Of a stretch of 64,000 bases of DNA, positions 26,179 through 35,500 are shown piece by piece. This DNA is from Anabaena azotica FACHB-119 (lineage in GTDB: Bacteria > Cyanobacteriota > Cyanobacteriia > Cyanobacteriales > Nostocaceae). The notes under the pieces are model-generated. The model saw only the letters and a list, made by a program, of their open reading frames with translations, did no database searches and was not told the DNA's origin. The stretch is from assembly GCF_014697625.1 (NCBI RefSeq), contig NZ_JACJSG010000030.1:36377-100376 (forward strand). The letters are read 5' to 3'. A program made the translations under genes and the position numbers. Every line of letters starts with the position of its first letter. Position 1 is the stretch's first letter.

Positions 26179-26541
26179 TAGGTGGTTTTCAGGACTTACG
26201 CACCAATGTTATTTGTTAAGACTGGGTGTAAGGGTGTAAGGGTGTAAGGGTGTAGGTTTTGAAGGCTTACACCCCTATACCCCTCTCTTACAAAGTTCTG
26301 ATCGCCGGAAGCCGGCGCTCAGACTTTGCGCTATACCCCTATACCCTTGTCCAAACCCTTGATTTTTCGTTTTCATGCGTAAGTCCTAGTTTTTTAAAGG
26401 CAGAGGAGGGTGTTTCCTACCTCCTGCCTCTTAGCTGCTGCGATAAAATGGTAATGATTTGGTAAAGTTGCCGTAATGCTACTGGCATAGATGAAATTTT
26501 GTGGTTAGATTATTAACATCTAAAGTAGCTAGCGTTGGGCT
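26179..26541. other. Intergenic region with B element
   Basis: 363 bp: a complete long-subtype B element (26190-26388) and about 150 bp of unique sequence with the kinase promoter. Confidence 0.8.
26190..26388. mobile_element. Family B element, long subtype, 5-bp target duplication
   Basis: 199 bp, ends CAGGACTTACGC / GCGTAAGTCCTA, flanked by GTTTT (26185-26189 and 26389-26393). Inside are GTGTAAGG tandem units and a CGCCGGAAGCCGGCG palindrome; no ORF. It is nearly identical to the element at 30326-30508. Confidence 0.9.
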
Positions 26542-27603
26542 ATGAATCGCTTTTCGGGAAACATTACAAATTTACATGAGTACAATTGGCAGCAGAGTCA
26601 TCTGGTGCAAATCTGTGGTTCTAAACACCTATTTCGCGATCGCTATCAGGTATTGCGAATATTAGGGAGGGGTGGTTTTGGGATCACCTTTCTAGCTCAA
26701 GATGCTGTGTTACCCGGAAATCCTTTATGTGTGATTAAACAGCTTTGTCCTAAAGCCACTAGTGCTAAAAGTTGGCAAAACGCCTGTCAGCGCTTTGAAA
26801 AGGAAGCCAAAACTTTAGCTAAACTCGGTAGTCACTCGCAAATTCCCATGCTGCTTAATTATTATCAAGGCGATGGGGAGCTTTATTTAGTCCAAGAATA
26901 TGTGCATGGTTGTACTTTGGCGCGAGAAGTAAAACAAGGTGGGACAAAAACCGAAGCTGAGGTTAAGCAATTTTTGCAGGAATTACTCCCAATTTTGCAA
27001 TATCTTTATCAAAATCATGTAATTCATCGAGATATTAAACCGCAAAATTTGGTGCGCTGTGCGGATGATGGACGGATGGTGTTGATAGATTTTGGTGCTG
27101 TTAAAGAACAATTGGCTGATGCGTATATAAATTCAGCAGTTCCATATCAGACGAATTTTGTAGGGACAATGGGATTTGCACCACCAGAACAGTTGTCTTT
27201 ACGTCCAGTTTATGCTAGTGATATCTACGCTTTGGGTATAACTTGTATTTATCTGTTAACTGGTATATCACCTTTGGAACTGGAAAATGACAGCGAAACC
27301 GGGGAGATATATTGGCGTAACTACGTAAATGTCAGTGATAGTTTTGCCAAGGTTATCAACAAGATGGTAAAGTTTTCTTTAAATGAGCGTTACCAAAAGC
27401 CACAAGATGTTATCAGAGCTTTAAATGCAGAAGCTGACTTACCCAACTTGAGTGATTGTTTAACTAGCAAACCATTGAGTCATAGGTATCAGAAAAAAGT
27501 AGAAACTGCTGAGACTTATGTCCCTTCTGTGGCTAAAACTGCGATCGCTATTCGTGAATGGAAAGCTAGACTTCAGCAAAGACAGTCAAAATATTCTCAC
27601 TAA
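26542..27603 (+). CDS. Serine/threonine protein kinase (PknB-like)
   Basis: 353-residue eukaryotic-type kinase. Seen: glycine loop ILGRGGFGITFLA near residues 40-52, VIKQL with the ATP-binding Lys, VIHRDIKPQNLV with the catalytic Asp, VLIDFGAVKEQ (DFG), GTMGFAPPEQ in place of APE, then the C-lobe. About 60 residues follow the kinase domain with no recognised sensor domain and no membrane helix, so it is a soluble kinase. An N-terminal Cys (VQICGSKHLF) precedes the domain. Start ATG 26542. Followed by a palindromic repeat shared with the convergent GntR gene. Confidence 0.93.
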   Translation: MNRFSGNITNLHEYNWQQSHLVQICGSKHLFRDRYQVLRILGRGGFGITFLAQDAVLPGNPLCVIKQLCPKATSAKSWQNACQRFEKEAKTLAKLGSHSQIPMLLNYYQGDGELYLVQEYVHGCTLAREVKQGGTKTEAEVKQFLQELLPILQYLYQNHVIHRDIKPQNLVRCADDGRMVLIDFGAVKEQLADAYINSAVPYQTNFVGTMGFAPPEQLSLRPVYASDIYALGITCIYLLTGISPLELENDSETGEIYWRNYVNVSDSFAKVINKMVKFSLNERYQKPQDVIRALNAEADLPNLSDCLTSKPLSHRYQKKVETAETYVPSVAKTAIAIREWKARLQQRQSKYSH

Positions 27604-27617
27604 CAAAGTAATATAAA

Positions 27618-27671
27618 GTTCGTAGTGGGGACTTTAGTCCTCAAGAAAGGACTAAAGTCCTGACTACAAAC
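27618..27671. repeat. Family H palindromic element, copy 2
   Basis: GTTCGTAGTGGGGACTTTAGTCC and its inverse around a short loop; sits between two convergent genes (kinase and GntR regulator) and can act as a terminator for both. Confidence 0.75.
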
Positions 27672-27677
27672 CTTGAT

Positions 27678-28349
27678 TTATTTAAACTTCTGCTGTAAAT
27701 AAGCCACTAGCTGTTCCCCTGCACTGTCGATGTGTTGTTTAAGTAAGGGAACAGCTATTTTACTATCTCGCTTTCGACAAGCATCTAAAAGTTGATAGTG
27801 TTCTTTTTGAGAACGTTCTTGATAGTCCATTTGCGCCATTTGTACACGGACATAGCGATCGCAATTTATCTGTAATGTCTTAATCATCCCTAACAGTCGC
27901 GGACGTTCAGCCGTGGCGTAAAGAGTGGCGTGAAATTCCCAGTTTAATTTGGCTAACTCACCAGCATCGGTGGTTTGGTTGCTGGCTTCCAATATTACCG
28001 CCGCTTTTTCTATATCTATTTCCCTAATTTTGGGCATTGCTAATTCTATCGCTGTCACTTCCAAAGCACTGCGAATTTCACAAATTTCTTGCAATTCTGC
28101 CGCCGTTAGCACGGAAACCATCGCCCCACGATGCAGATGCAGCGTCACTAAGCCTTCCGCCTCTAACTGTCGCAATGCTTCACGCACAGGAATGCGGCTG
28201 ACACCAAATTGTGTGGCAATTTCATCTTGTCTGAGAGATTGTCCTTCCGCAAAAATGCCGCGTAGAATCGCTTCCCGCAAAGCATCAGCAATTAAATCTG
28301 GGGTGCTGCGTTGTTGTTGCAGGTTAGCGGCTAGTTCGGTTAAATTCAT
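27678..28349 (-). CDS. GntR-family transcriptional regulator (FadR/FCD subfamily)
   Basis: 223 residues: winged HTH at 10-75 (DEIATQFGVSRIPVREALRQLEAEGLV) and a helical FCD ligand domain (about 85-215) with EFHATLYATAERPRLL. FCD regulators sense small carboxylates and commonly bind GTATAC-type palindromes. Two such palindromes lie just upstream of its own start and before the divergent leuA, so it probably controls itself and leuA. Start ATG 28349, only 8 bp from the first operator. The ligand is unknown; a leucine-pathway or acyl metabolite is a guess from context. Confidence 0.9.
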   Translation of the reverse strand: MNLTELAANLQQQRSTPDLIADALREAILRGIFAEGQSLRQDEIATQFGVSRIPVREALRQLEAEGLVTLHLHRGAMVSVLTAAELQEICEIRSALEVTAIELAMPKIREIDIEKAAVILEASNQTTDAGELAKLNWEFHATLYATAERPRLLGMIKTLQINCDRYVRVQMAQMDYQERSQKEHYQLLDACRKRDSKIAVPLLKQHIDSAGEQLVAYLQQKFK

Positions 28350-28356
28350 AATTTAT

Positions 28357-28387
28357 ATTGTATACAATTTATGTTATTGTATACAAT
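28357..28387. promoter_or_regulatory. Double operator ATTGTATACAAT between gntR and leuA
   Basis: Two identical 12-bp palindromes ATTGTATACAAT at 28357-28368 and 28376-28387, centres 19 bp apart (nearly two helical turns). The core GTATAC is typical of FCD-type GntR regulators. They sit in the 75-bp gap between the divergent gntR and leuA starts, so binding should affect both promoters. Confidence 0.85.
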
Positions 28388-28424
28388 ATCCAAAGTAAAT
28401 CCCTTAAACCGATGGGAGACAGTT

Positions 28425-30032
28425 ATGAGTATGGAATCCACAGCAGATAGAATTATCATCTTCGACACCACCTTAAGAGACGGCGAACAGTCTCCAGGTG
28501 CAACCCTGAATGTAGAAGAAAAGCTAGCGATCGCTCATCAACTGGCTCTCCTTGGTGTAGATGTGATAGAAGCGGGTTTTGCTGTGGCTAGTCCAGGGGA
28601 TTTTCAAGCCGTGAAAACCATTGCTGAACAAGTGGGAACCCCTGATGGCCCGGTGATTTGTAGTTTAGCCAGAGCGACGCGCCAGGATATTCAAGTCGCC
28701 GCCGAAGCTTTGAAAGGTGCAGCACATCCACGTATCCACACGATGATTTCCACCTCGGATATTCACTTGCAATATCAGTTGAAAAAAACTCGCAGCGAAG
28801 TATTGGCGATCACCTCAGAGATGGTAGCCTATGCTAAATCATTTGTGGATGATGTAGAATTTTCGCCAATGGATGCAAGCCGTACCGAGCCTGAGTTTTT
28901 GTATCAAGTGTTGGAAGCGGCGATCGCCTCCGGTGCAACCACAATTAACATTCCCGATACCGTTGGCTACTGCACACCCAAAGAAATGGGTAATTTAATT
29001 CAAGGAATTCGGCAAAACGTCCCCAATATTGAGCGAGTCATTCTCTCAATTCACACCCAGAATGATTTGGGTTTAGCAACAGCCAATGCTTTGGCAGCAA
29101 TTGAAAACGGTGTACGTCAGGTAGAATGTACAATTAATGGGATTGGCGAACGAGCAGGAAATGCAGCCTTAGAAGAAATTGTCATGGCTTTACAGGTTCG
29201 CAAACATTACTTCAATCCCTATTTTGGGCGTACAGTTGATAGCGATGCACCCTTAACCAATATCAAAACCCAGGAGATTTACAAAACTTCCTCCTTGGTT
29301 TCCCAATTAACAGGAATGCTGATTCAACCTAATAAAGCGATCGTTGGGGCTAACGCTTTCGCCCATGAATCGGGGATTCATCAAGATGGTGTGATTAAGC
29401 ATCGCCAGACTTACGAAATTATGGAAGCCGCATCTATCGGTTTGCCAGAAAACAAGATAGTATTAGGTAAGCATTCTGGTAGAAACGCTTTTCGGACTCG
29501 GTTGCAAGAATTAGGCTTTGAATTGAGTGAGGCAGAATTAAATAAAGCCTTCAATCGGTTTAAAGAAGTCGCCGATAAGAAAAAAGAAATGTCTGATTGG
29601 GATTTAGAGGCGATCGTTAGAGATGAAACCCAGATGCAAGTAGACAGTGGTTATCAGATAGAACAAGTCCAAGTCATCTGCGGTGACTGCACTTGTCCCA
29701 CTGCAACTATCACCATTGTCACTCCTGACGGGAAAATTATGACCGATGCTAGTGTCGGTACAGGCCCGGTAGATGCTGTGTATCAAGCAATTAACCGCTT
29801 AGTGCAGATTCCTAATCAATTGATTGAGTTCTCTGTACAGTCGGTGACGGGTGGAATTGATGCACTAGGAACGGTGACAATTCGCTTGGAGTATCAAGGA
29901 CAGATATTCTCTGGACAAGCATCTGATACTGATATTGTGGTGGCAGCAGCTTATGCTTATATCAATGCTGTTAATCGTCTTTATCGGTATTTGGAAGCTC
30001 AAAAGTCAGTTTTGTTGACTGTTGACGGGTAA
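28425..30032 (+). CDS. leuA: 2-isopropylmalate synthase
   Basis: First committed step of leucine synthesis: acetyl-CoA plus 2-oxoisovalerate. 535 residues. Seen: FDTTLRDGEQSPGA near residues 12-25 (metal and substrate site), the barrel with INIPDTVGYCTP and SIHTQNDLGLATAN (metal His), GIGERAGNAALEE, FAHESGIHQDG, and the C-terminal leucine-feedback domain after about 390 with GDCTCPTATI. I start at ATG 28425 because GGGAGAC lies upstream and the product then has normal length; the frame is open up to 28371 but that part holds an operator. Divergent from the GntR regulator. Confidence 0.94.
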   Translation: MSMESTADRIIIFDTTLRDGEQSPGATLNVEEKLAIAHQLALLGVDVIEAGFAVASPGDFQAVKTIAEQVGTPDGPVICSLARATRQDIQVAAEALKGAAHPRIHTMISTSDIHLQYQLKKTRSEVLAITSEMVAYAKSFVDDVEFSPMDASRTEPEFLYQVLEAAIASGATTINIPDTVGYCTPKEMGNLIQGIRQNVPNIERVILSIHTQNDLGLATANALAAIENGVRQVECTINGIGERAGNAALEEIVMALQVRKHYFNPYFGRTVDSDAPLTNIKTQEIYKTSSLVSQLTGMLIQPNKAIVGANAFAHESGIHQDGVIKHRQTYEIMEAASIGLPENKIVLGKHSGRNAFRTRLQELGFELSEAELNKAFNRFKEVADKKKEMSDWDLEAIVRDETQMQVDSGYQIEQVQVICGDCTCPTATITIVTPDGKIMTDASVGTGPVDAVYQAINRLVQIPNQLIEFSVQSVTGGIDALGTVTIRLEYQGQIFSGQASDTDIVVAAAYAYINAVNRLYRYLEAQKSVLLTVDG

Positions 30033-30080
30033 ATATTCATTGTCTATAGGACTTACGCAAGTGTTATAGTCAAAGTAACT

Positions 30081-30204
30081 CAGGACTTACGCAAGTGTCA
30101 CAATTGGTGGTAGGTGCGTGACGCTACAAGTCTCATGACTAGGTTCAAATATTATCGCTCCTCACACACCCTACAGAAAAAATATGCCAGTTGCGTAAGT
30201 CCTA
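30081..30204. mobile_element. Inner family B element, 5-bp target duplication
   Basis: 124 bp, CAGGACTTACGC ... GCGTAAGTCCTA, flanked by TAACT (30076-30080 and 30205-30209). The host sequence on both sides is the outer B element, as seen by comparison with 35898-36022. Confidence 0.88.
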
Positions 30205-30245
30205 TAACTGTAGGGTGCGTCAGCCCCAATAATTTCGTATAAATT

Positions 30246-30559
30246 AACGTGAGTTCGATGAACCTCTCCCTCCCAACCTCCCTCTCCTAAAAGATGAGGG
30301 AGGAGAAACGAAAAAATCACCATCTCAGGACTTACGCACCAATGTTATCTGTTAAGACTGGGTGTAAGGGTGTAGGTTTTGAAGGCTTACCCCCCTACAC
30401 CCCTCTCTTACAAAGTTCTGATCGCCGGAAGCCGGCGCTCAGACTTTGCGCTATACCCCTATACCCTTGTCAAAACCCTTGATTTTTCGTTTTCATGCGT
30501 AAGTCCTACATCTTACTCCCCTCTCCTCGAAGGAGAGGGGTTGGGGGTGAGGTCAAAAT
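30246..30559. repeat. Broken family D element inside the outer B element
   Basis: Begins AACGTGAGTTCGATGAACC as the inverse of the D element at 18346-18512 and continues through GGGGTTGGGGGTGAGGTCAAAA, but its second end is missing. It is interrupted at 30326-30508 by a long-subtype B element. Confidence 0.75.
30326..30508. mobile_element. Family B element, long subtype, inside the D element
   Basis: 183 bp, ends CAGGACTTACGC / GCGTAAGTCCTA, flanked by CATCT (30321-30325 and 30509-30513). Nearly identical inside to 26190-26388 apart from fewer GTGTAAGG units. Confidence 0.9.
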
Positions 30560-30758
30560 AAGTCCTGGTCTATAACGTTACTAACTGTTCATGGTTATTT
30601 ATCGGCTTTATCGGCGGTAAATTACCTATGACTTTAGACTTTTGCAAGAAGTCTATTGATGAAAATCACATATATAGCAGTCGCCACATAGGTTAGGACA
30701 TAGATGAATCATCAAATCTTTACTGCAAGAGCTTTCTGAACCTGTCCCCTGTAACCTA

Positions 30759-31184
30759 TCACCTGTCCCCTGCTATATTATCTAAACGTTCACACTCATA
30801 TCTGCCTTTAATTTCTTGATTAAAAAATTTACCAACGGAGTCTGCTGATTGTAAATCTTCCCAAGTTTCAGCTTCTACTCCTGAATATTGATAAACTGCA
30901 CCATTGTAAAATTCTACCTGCAAAACTTGCTCCTCACTATCGTAGCCAACAGCCGTCGCCATTGATGAGTTCACTGGTAACATGGCAATTGCTTCTTCTT
31001 CAGGCGGAAGTGCATTAGCTTCAGCAACAATTTCGTTCAGTTCTTGCAAACCTTCATAAGCTTGTATTGGTGCAGGAATTTCTAAAAACTCAAATTCATC
31101 GCCTGTGTCGAGCAACAATTGCAAATATCCATCAGAGTGAGAGATAGCTACTAAATTGCTCAAGTCTATCTTCGATAGCTTCAT
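30759..31184 (-). CDS. KTSC-domain protein
   Basis: 141 residues. The C-terminal half (about 68-135) matches the KTSC domain: VNSSMATAVGYDSEEQ, LQVEFYNGAVYQYSGV, and SVGKFFNQEIKGRYECERL. The N-terminal half is an acidic region without recognised fold. The domain is widespread in bacteria and phages and its function is not established. No signal peptide. Start ATG 31184. Stands alone between repeat regions. Confidence 0.8.
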   Translation of the reverse strand: MKLSKIDLSNLVAISHSDGYLQLLLDTGDEFEFLEIPAPIQAYEGLQELNEIVAEANALPPEEEAIAMLPVNSSMATAVGYDSEEQVLQVEFYNGAVYQYSGVEAETWEDLQSADSVGKFFNQEIKGRYECERLDNIAGDR

Positions 31185-31220
31185 GAATTTGCTCTCCTAT
31201 GGGCGTAATTGGAGTTTTAA

Positions 31221-31353
31221 AACAGTTATCAGTTATCAGTTATCAGTTATCAGACGTATGGTGGGGGATAAAGAAGCGCCACCAACGCCATACACCAATT
31301 GGTGTGGTGTTTCACCTTCGTATTTAACTGGTAACTGTTGACTGTTCACTGTT
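31221..31353. repeat. Family F repeat flanked by STRR units, copy 1
   Basis: AGTTATC tandem units, then a conserved middle (CGTATGGTGGGGG, AAGCGCC, GGTGTGGTGTTTCACC), then inverse units ending TGTTCACTGTT. A second copy is at 54304-54430 and a remnant at 56612-56675. Confidence 0.7.
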
Positions 31354-31470
31354 AAATTGATGCAACTAAAATCTTATATAGTATATATGTACTAAATAAA
31401 TTGTTACTTGTCAATTGGCTTTACAAAGACTTCACATAATACTTGATAGGCTAGGGTGGGAAATATAAAT

Positions 31471-32505
31471 TTATCTGACGACGGCTGTAGTTTGATAAAT
31501 TTGATATTGACGCAGGACTAACGCACAGTGATAGAGTACTTGTTTCACTAGGCGAATTTCCAGTTCTGAAAACATTTCTGCGTTTCTCTTCAACAGCCAC
31601 AAATTACCGAAAATACCGTGGGTGGCAAAAATTGAGTAGATGAGAATTGTATGATGGCATTCCCATTCCTGTATCGAGTTAGGTTCCCAGCAACAAAATT
31701 GCGTCACATCTGCTGGCGGTAATTGGTGATAAAATTTAGGCGAGTTGATCAAGGACTCAATCACATTACAACTTTTACTATCTTGGCAATCGAGATATTG
31801 ATGGGTAATAGTGCAATTGTCAAATTCAGGGTTGCACATAGTTAAATAACAACCATCGAGTTCTAAACTTCTAGCTAACTCTTGTACTACTAATTGCCAA
31901 ATATTGGGTTCTGCGAAGCTATCATGCACCTTAGCTGTAATCAGTTGCATTTGCTCCACTAATTCTAGCGATCGCTGGAGTTGGTTAGTCAATTCTACAA
32001 CTTTCTCTTCAAAAACTCGTTGAATTTTTTTTAAGTTTGCCTCTACTTGTAGACGTTGCTTAATTTCTTGTTGTAATTTTTGGTTTTGTGTTTTTAGTTG
32101 TCGCTGCTGGTGATGAATAATTAATTGGTGTGTAACTCTAGCTAAAACTTCCGCTTCTTGAAAAGGTTTAGTAATATAATCTGCCCCACCAAGGTCAAAA
32201 GCTTTTACTTTATCTATAGCTTGGTCTAATGCACTAATAAAAATAATAGGAATACTAGCAGTTTTTTCTTGAGACTTTAACTGTCTGCAAACTTCATAGC
32301 CATTAATTTCTGGCATATTAATATCCAGTAAAATTAAATCTGGAGGCTCGATTTGTGCAGCCTGAATTGCCATCTTGCCACTAACAGTTTTTCTTACCTT
32401 AAAGCCCTGAGACTCTAAAATTTTAGATAGCAACCTCAGATTATCAGGTGTATCATCAACAAGTAAAATAGGGCCAGATTCATTAAAATATTGAGGTATG
32501 TACAT
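31471..32505 (-). CDS. Response regulator with coiled coil and GAF-like C-terminal part
   Basis: 344 residues. REC domain at 12-130 with DD near 17-18, phospho-acceptor Asp61 in LILLDINMPE, and Lys in YITKPFQ; then a coiled coil (about 140-195), then a 150-residue region that looks like a degenerate GAF or sensor domain with several Cys. No DNA-binding or enzymatic output domain. The gene is 9 bp downstream of the phytochrome kinase on the same strand, so it is very likely its partner. Confidence 0.85.
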   Translation of the reverse strand: MYIPQYFNESGPILLVDDTPDNLRLLSKILESQGFKVRKTVSGKMAIQAAQIEPPDLILLDINMPEINGYEVCRQLKSQEKTASIPIIFISALDQAIDKVKAFDLGGADYITKPFQEAEVLARVTHQLIIHHQQRQLKTQNQKLQQEIKQRLQVEANLKKIQRVFEEKVVELTNQLQRSLELVEQMQLITAKVHDSFAEPNIWQLVVQELARSLELDGCYLTMCNPEFDNCTITHQYLDCQDSKSCNVIESLINSPKFYHQLPPADVTQFCCWEPNSIQEWECHHTILIYSIFATHGIFGNLWLLKRNAEMFSELEIRLVKQVLYHCALVLRQYQIYQTTAVVR

Positions 32506-32514
32506 ATTATTTTA

Positions 32515-35500
32515 CTATAGACGGGTGAGGTTAATAATAGTTTCTAAATGAAAGTTATCAACTAAATCTTTTAGAGCATCAGCAAGTTGTTGCTCACTTT
32601 GGGGAATTTGGTTGATCAACCCATAGAGTTTTTCATCATCAATAACAAGGGCTGCATGATAGACTTGAGCAATCCAATCAGCAGGCATAATTTGCAAATC
32701 GGCTGCTGTTAACTGTAGAGATGACTTTTTAGGTTCAGGTAAGTTTTGAGTGGAACTTTCGGCATAAATATAACGTACACCGAGATATTCTGCCATTTTG
32801 TCAAAGAGAATAGTTTCTTCAAAAGGCTTGGTGACAAAATCATCAAAGCCAACTTTTAACACAAATTTTCTATCTTCCTCAAAAGCATTTGCAGTCAAAG
32901 CAATAATTGCTATATTTTCTCCTTGAGGAATAGCTCTAATTTGATTAGTTGCTTCATATCCATTTAATATAGGCATTTGGAGATCCATCCAAATCAAGTG
33001 CGGTTCCCATTCTTGGCAAAGATTAACTGCTTGCAAACCGTTCTCCGCCGCACAGACTTCAAAACCCACCGACTCCAAAAGTTTAACGATCAGCTGCCGA
33101 TTTTCTTGAATATCCTCAACAATGAGAATGCGGTAATGAGGTTGTCCTGGTTCTAAACCAATTACTCTTCTAGTAATTTGTGCTAGAGGCAGAACATCAA
33201 CGGTTTCTGCTATACTCAGTTGGACACGACAAGTAAAAGTTGTACGTTGAGATAAAGTACTCTGGACTGTTACCTCACCCCCCATCAATCTGGCAAACTG
33301 ACGGCTAATAGGTAAACCCAACCCTGTTCCCTGGGTGAATTGTCGCCCACTCTTGGCTTGGACAAAGGCATCAAAAATTAACTCCATATCTTCAGTATCA
33401 ATTCCAGGGCCTGTATCTTCAACTGCAAATTCAATCATTACTTTCCCTAGCGCTGGGGAAGAATCACGAGGATAGGAAACTTTGACTGCTATATGACCAG
33501 TAGCAGTAAATTTAATTGCATTACCTATGAGGTTAATTAATATTTGTCTGAGTTTATTTTCATCTCCACAAACATATTGATTCACCTCTGGACTTAATTC
33601 AATAATTAAGTCGAGTCCTTTATCTAAAGCTTTGAGAGCAAACATCTCCCGAATTGAGTAAATTAGACGATGCAGGTCAAAATAGTTTTCATTTAAGGTT
33701 AATTGACCAGCTTCAATTTTAGACATTTCTAAAACATCATTAATTAACCCTAACAAGTGTTCGCCACTTCTACTAATGATGTCTAAATTTTCCTTATCTT
33801 CATAGGATAAAGCGTGATTACGGGCTATAAGTTGGGTAAACCCCAAAATAGCATTAAGTGGTGTGCGTAATTCATGACTCATCTTGGCAAGAAATTGGCT
33901 CTTAGCGCGGTTGGCAATTTCTGCTTGTTCTGCTGCTTGCTTGAGTGCTGCATGGGAAAATTCTAATGCAGCAAGCATCAGATTATTTTTCATTTCCTGA
34001 GCAACTTCAATTTCAAAATGCTGCCAAGGCAATGATTTATCTTTGACAGTTTCTTTCCACAATTCAAATGATTTGCGTGGGGATAAAAGCAAGCTATTAT
34101 CTGAATCAACAGACACTGGTTTATTAGGGTTCCCTGCCCAATTAACAGTATGAATTTGTTCTGGTCGGAACCAGATAATGTGATATGACCTATGATTAAG
34201 GACAATGGAGATTGCTAATATACCACAAGCTTTATCTTTAAAATTCTTTGCTTTTGCATACAGTTGGGGTAAGGAATCTGTGTATATAATCTCTTGAGCA
34301 TTTTGGCTCATCAGCCAGTTGACGATCGCTTGCGTCTGTGTTGGTGTTGGTGTAGACCCCAGTAGCGTTAGTTGTCCCTCTAATAAAATCGCCGCCCCTT
34401 GTGCCTGAACTAATTCTAATAAACTTGCTTCATTCCGCTTAAATACATTCCCGATGTAGTCTGACTCATCAGATAATGCCTGTCTTAACTGTTCTTGAAT
34501 TAATTTTACTTGTTGGCGGTAAGAATGCAGCGATCGCTCTTGTCGATTAAGTAATTCTATGGATGCAAACTTACCGATCAATTCGCATATTTTGCGAACT
34601 TCATAATTAACGTTTTTAGGTGTGTAATGGTGACAAGCTATCAAACCCCAAAGCCTTTTTTCATTAATCAGGGAGACACAAACAGTAGCTGTAACACCCA
34701 TATTTTGCAAATACTCGATATGTAAAGGTGATACACTTCTCAATACCGCCTCGCTCAAATCAAGCGGTGTATCTGTCAGAGGATTGTTTGTGGGTATCAA
34801 TCTTACAGGTTGATAATTAATATCTGGGATCAGTCGCAGCCATTTTTGATAGTAAAGTCTTCTGGCTTGCACGGGAATATCAGAGGCTGGATAATGTAGT
34901 CCTAAATAGCTATCTAAATGACTTTCTTTATCTTCAGCAATGATGACTCCACTGTTATCTGCTTCAAACTTATAAATCACTACCCTGTCAAATTGGGTGA
35001 TTTGTTTCAACTCATGAGTAATGTTTCGATACAATTCTGCCATACTTGTAGAATTACGGATATTGGCGATCGCTTGTTCTAAAAATTGATAATTTTCTAA
35101 ATAATCGCTGGTTTTTCTTGATTCTTGGGCTTCTAGCTCTAAGATTAAAACGTCACCAGAGCGATGCAGCATACCTAGAAAAAATTCAGACTTAAGCTGA
35201 TGAGCAACTTCATTACCAGTTAACAGATTCTGATTAATCTTCAATAACTGTATAAATACTTGGTTTTCTTGCATTAAAGCATCCTGAATTATACTGACTT
35301 GCTCAGGTGATATTAAGTGGCTTAAATGTTTACCTATGAAAAATTCTGGGTAAACACTGAAAAAAACCTTCGTATTTTCACTAGCTTGTAAAATTGTCAG
35401 TTCTGGTTCTTGTAAAACTATCAACACGCCATGCGGCTGTGTCAGTCCTGGTATATGAATAGGCTCGCGATCGCAATTTGTAATATCAAATTTTTCTGGG

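Larger units (their letters stand above)
30047..30567. mobile_element. Outer family B element carrying three further insertions
   Basis: Opens TAGGACTTACGCAAGTG and closes TAAGTCCTG, flanked by GTCTA (30042-30046 and 30568-30572). Its left part (30047-30080) continues after the inner B element at 30205. The right part is replaced from 30246 by a D element. A short deletion at the D right edge must be assumed, because the right end of D and part of the outer B are missing. Confidence 0.75.
30033..30758. other. Intergenic region dominated by nested repeats
   Basis: 726 bp downstream of leuA. From 30042 to 30572 it is a nest of B and D elements. From 30573 to 30758 is unique AT-rich sequence with no ORF; frames through the repeats are artefacts. 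Confidence 0.85.

Noticed and set aside
26190..26388. Complete insertion sequence with transposase
   Set aside because: No ORF of useful length inside; only ends and duplication are IS-like.
30158..30168. CTCCTCACAC string as in the Yfr1 small RNA core
   Set aside because: It is part of the repeated B element (again, inverted, near 42938) and lacks the flanking hairpins of Yfr1.
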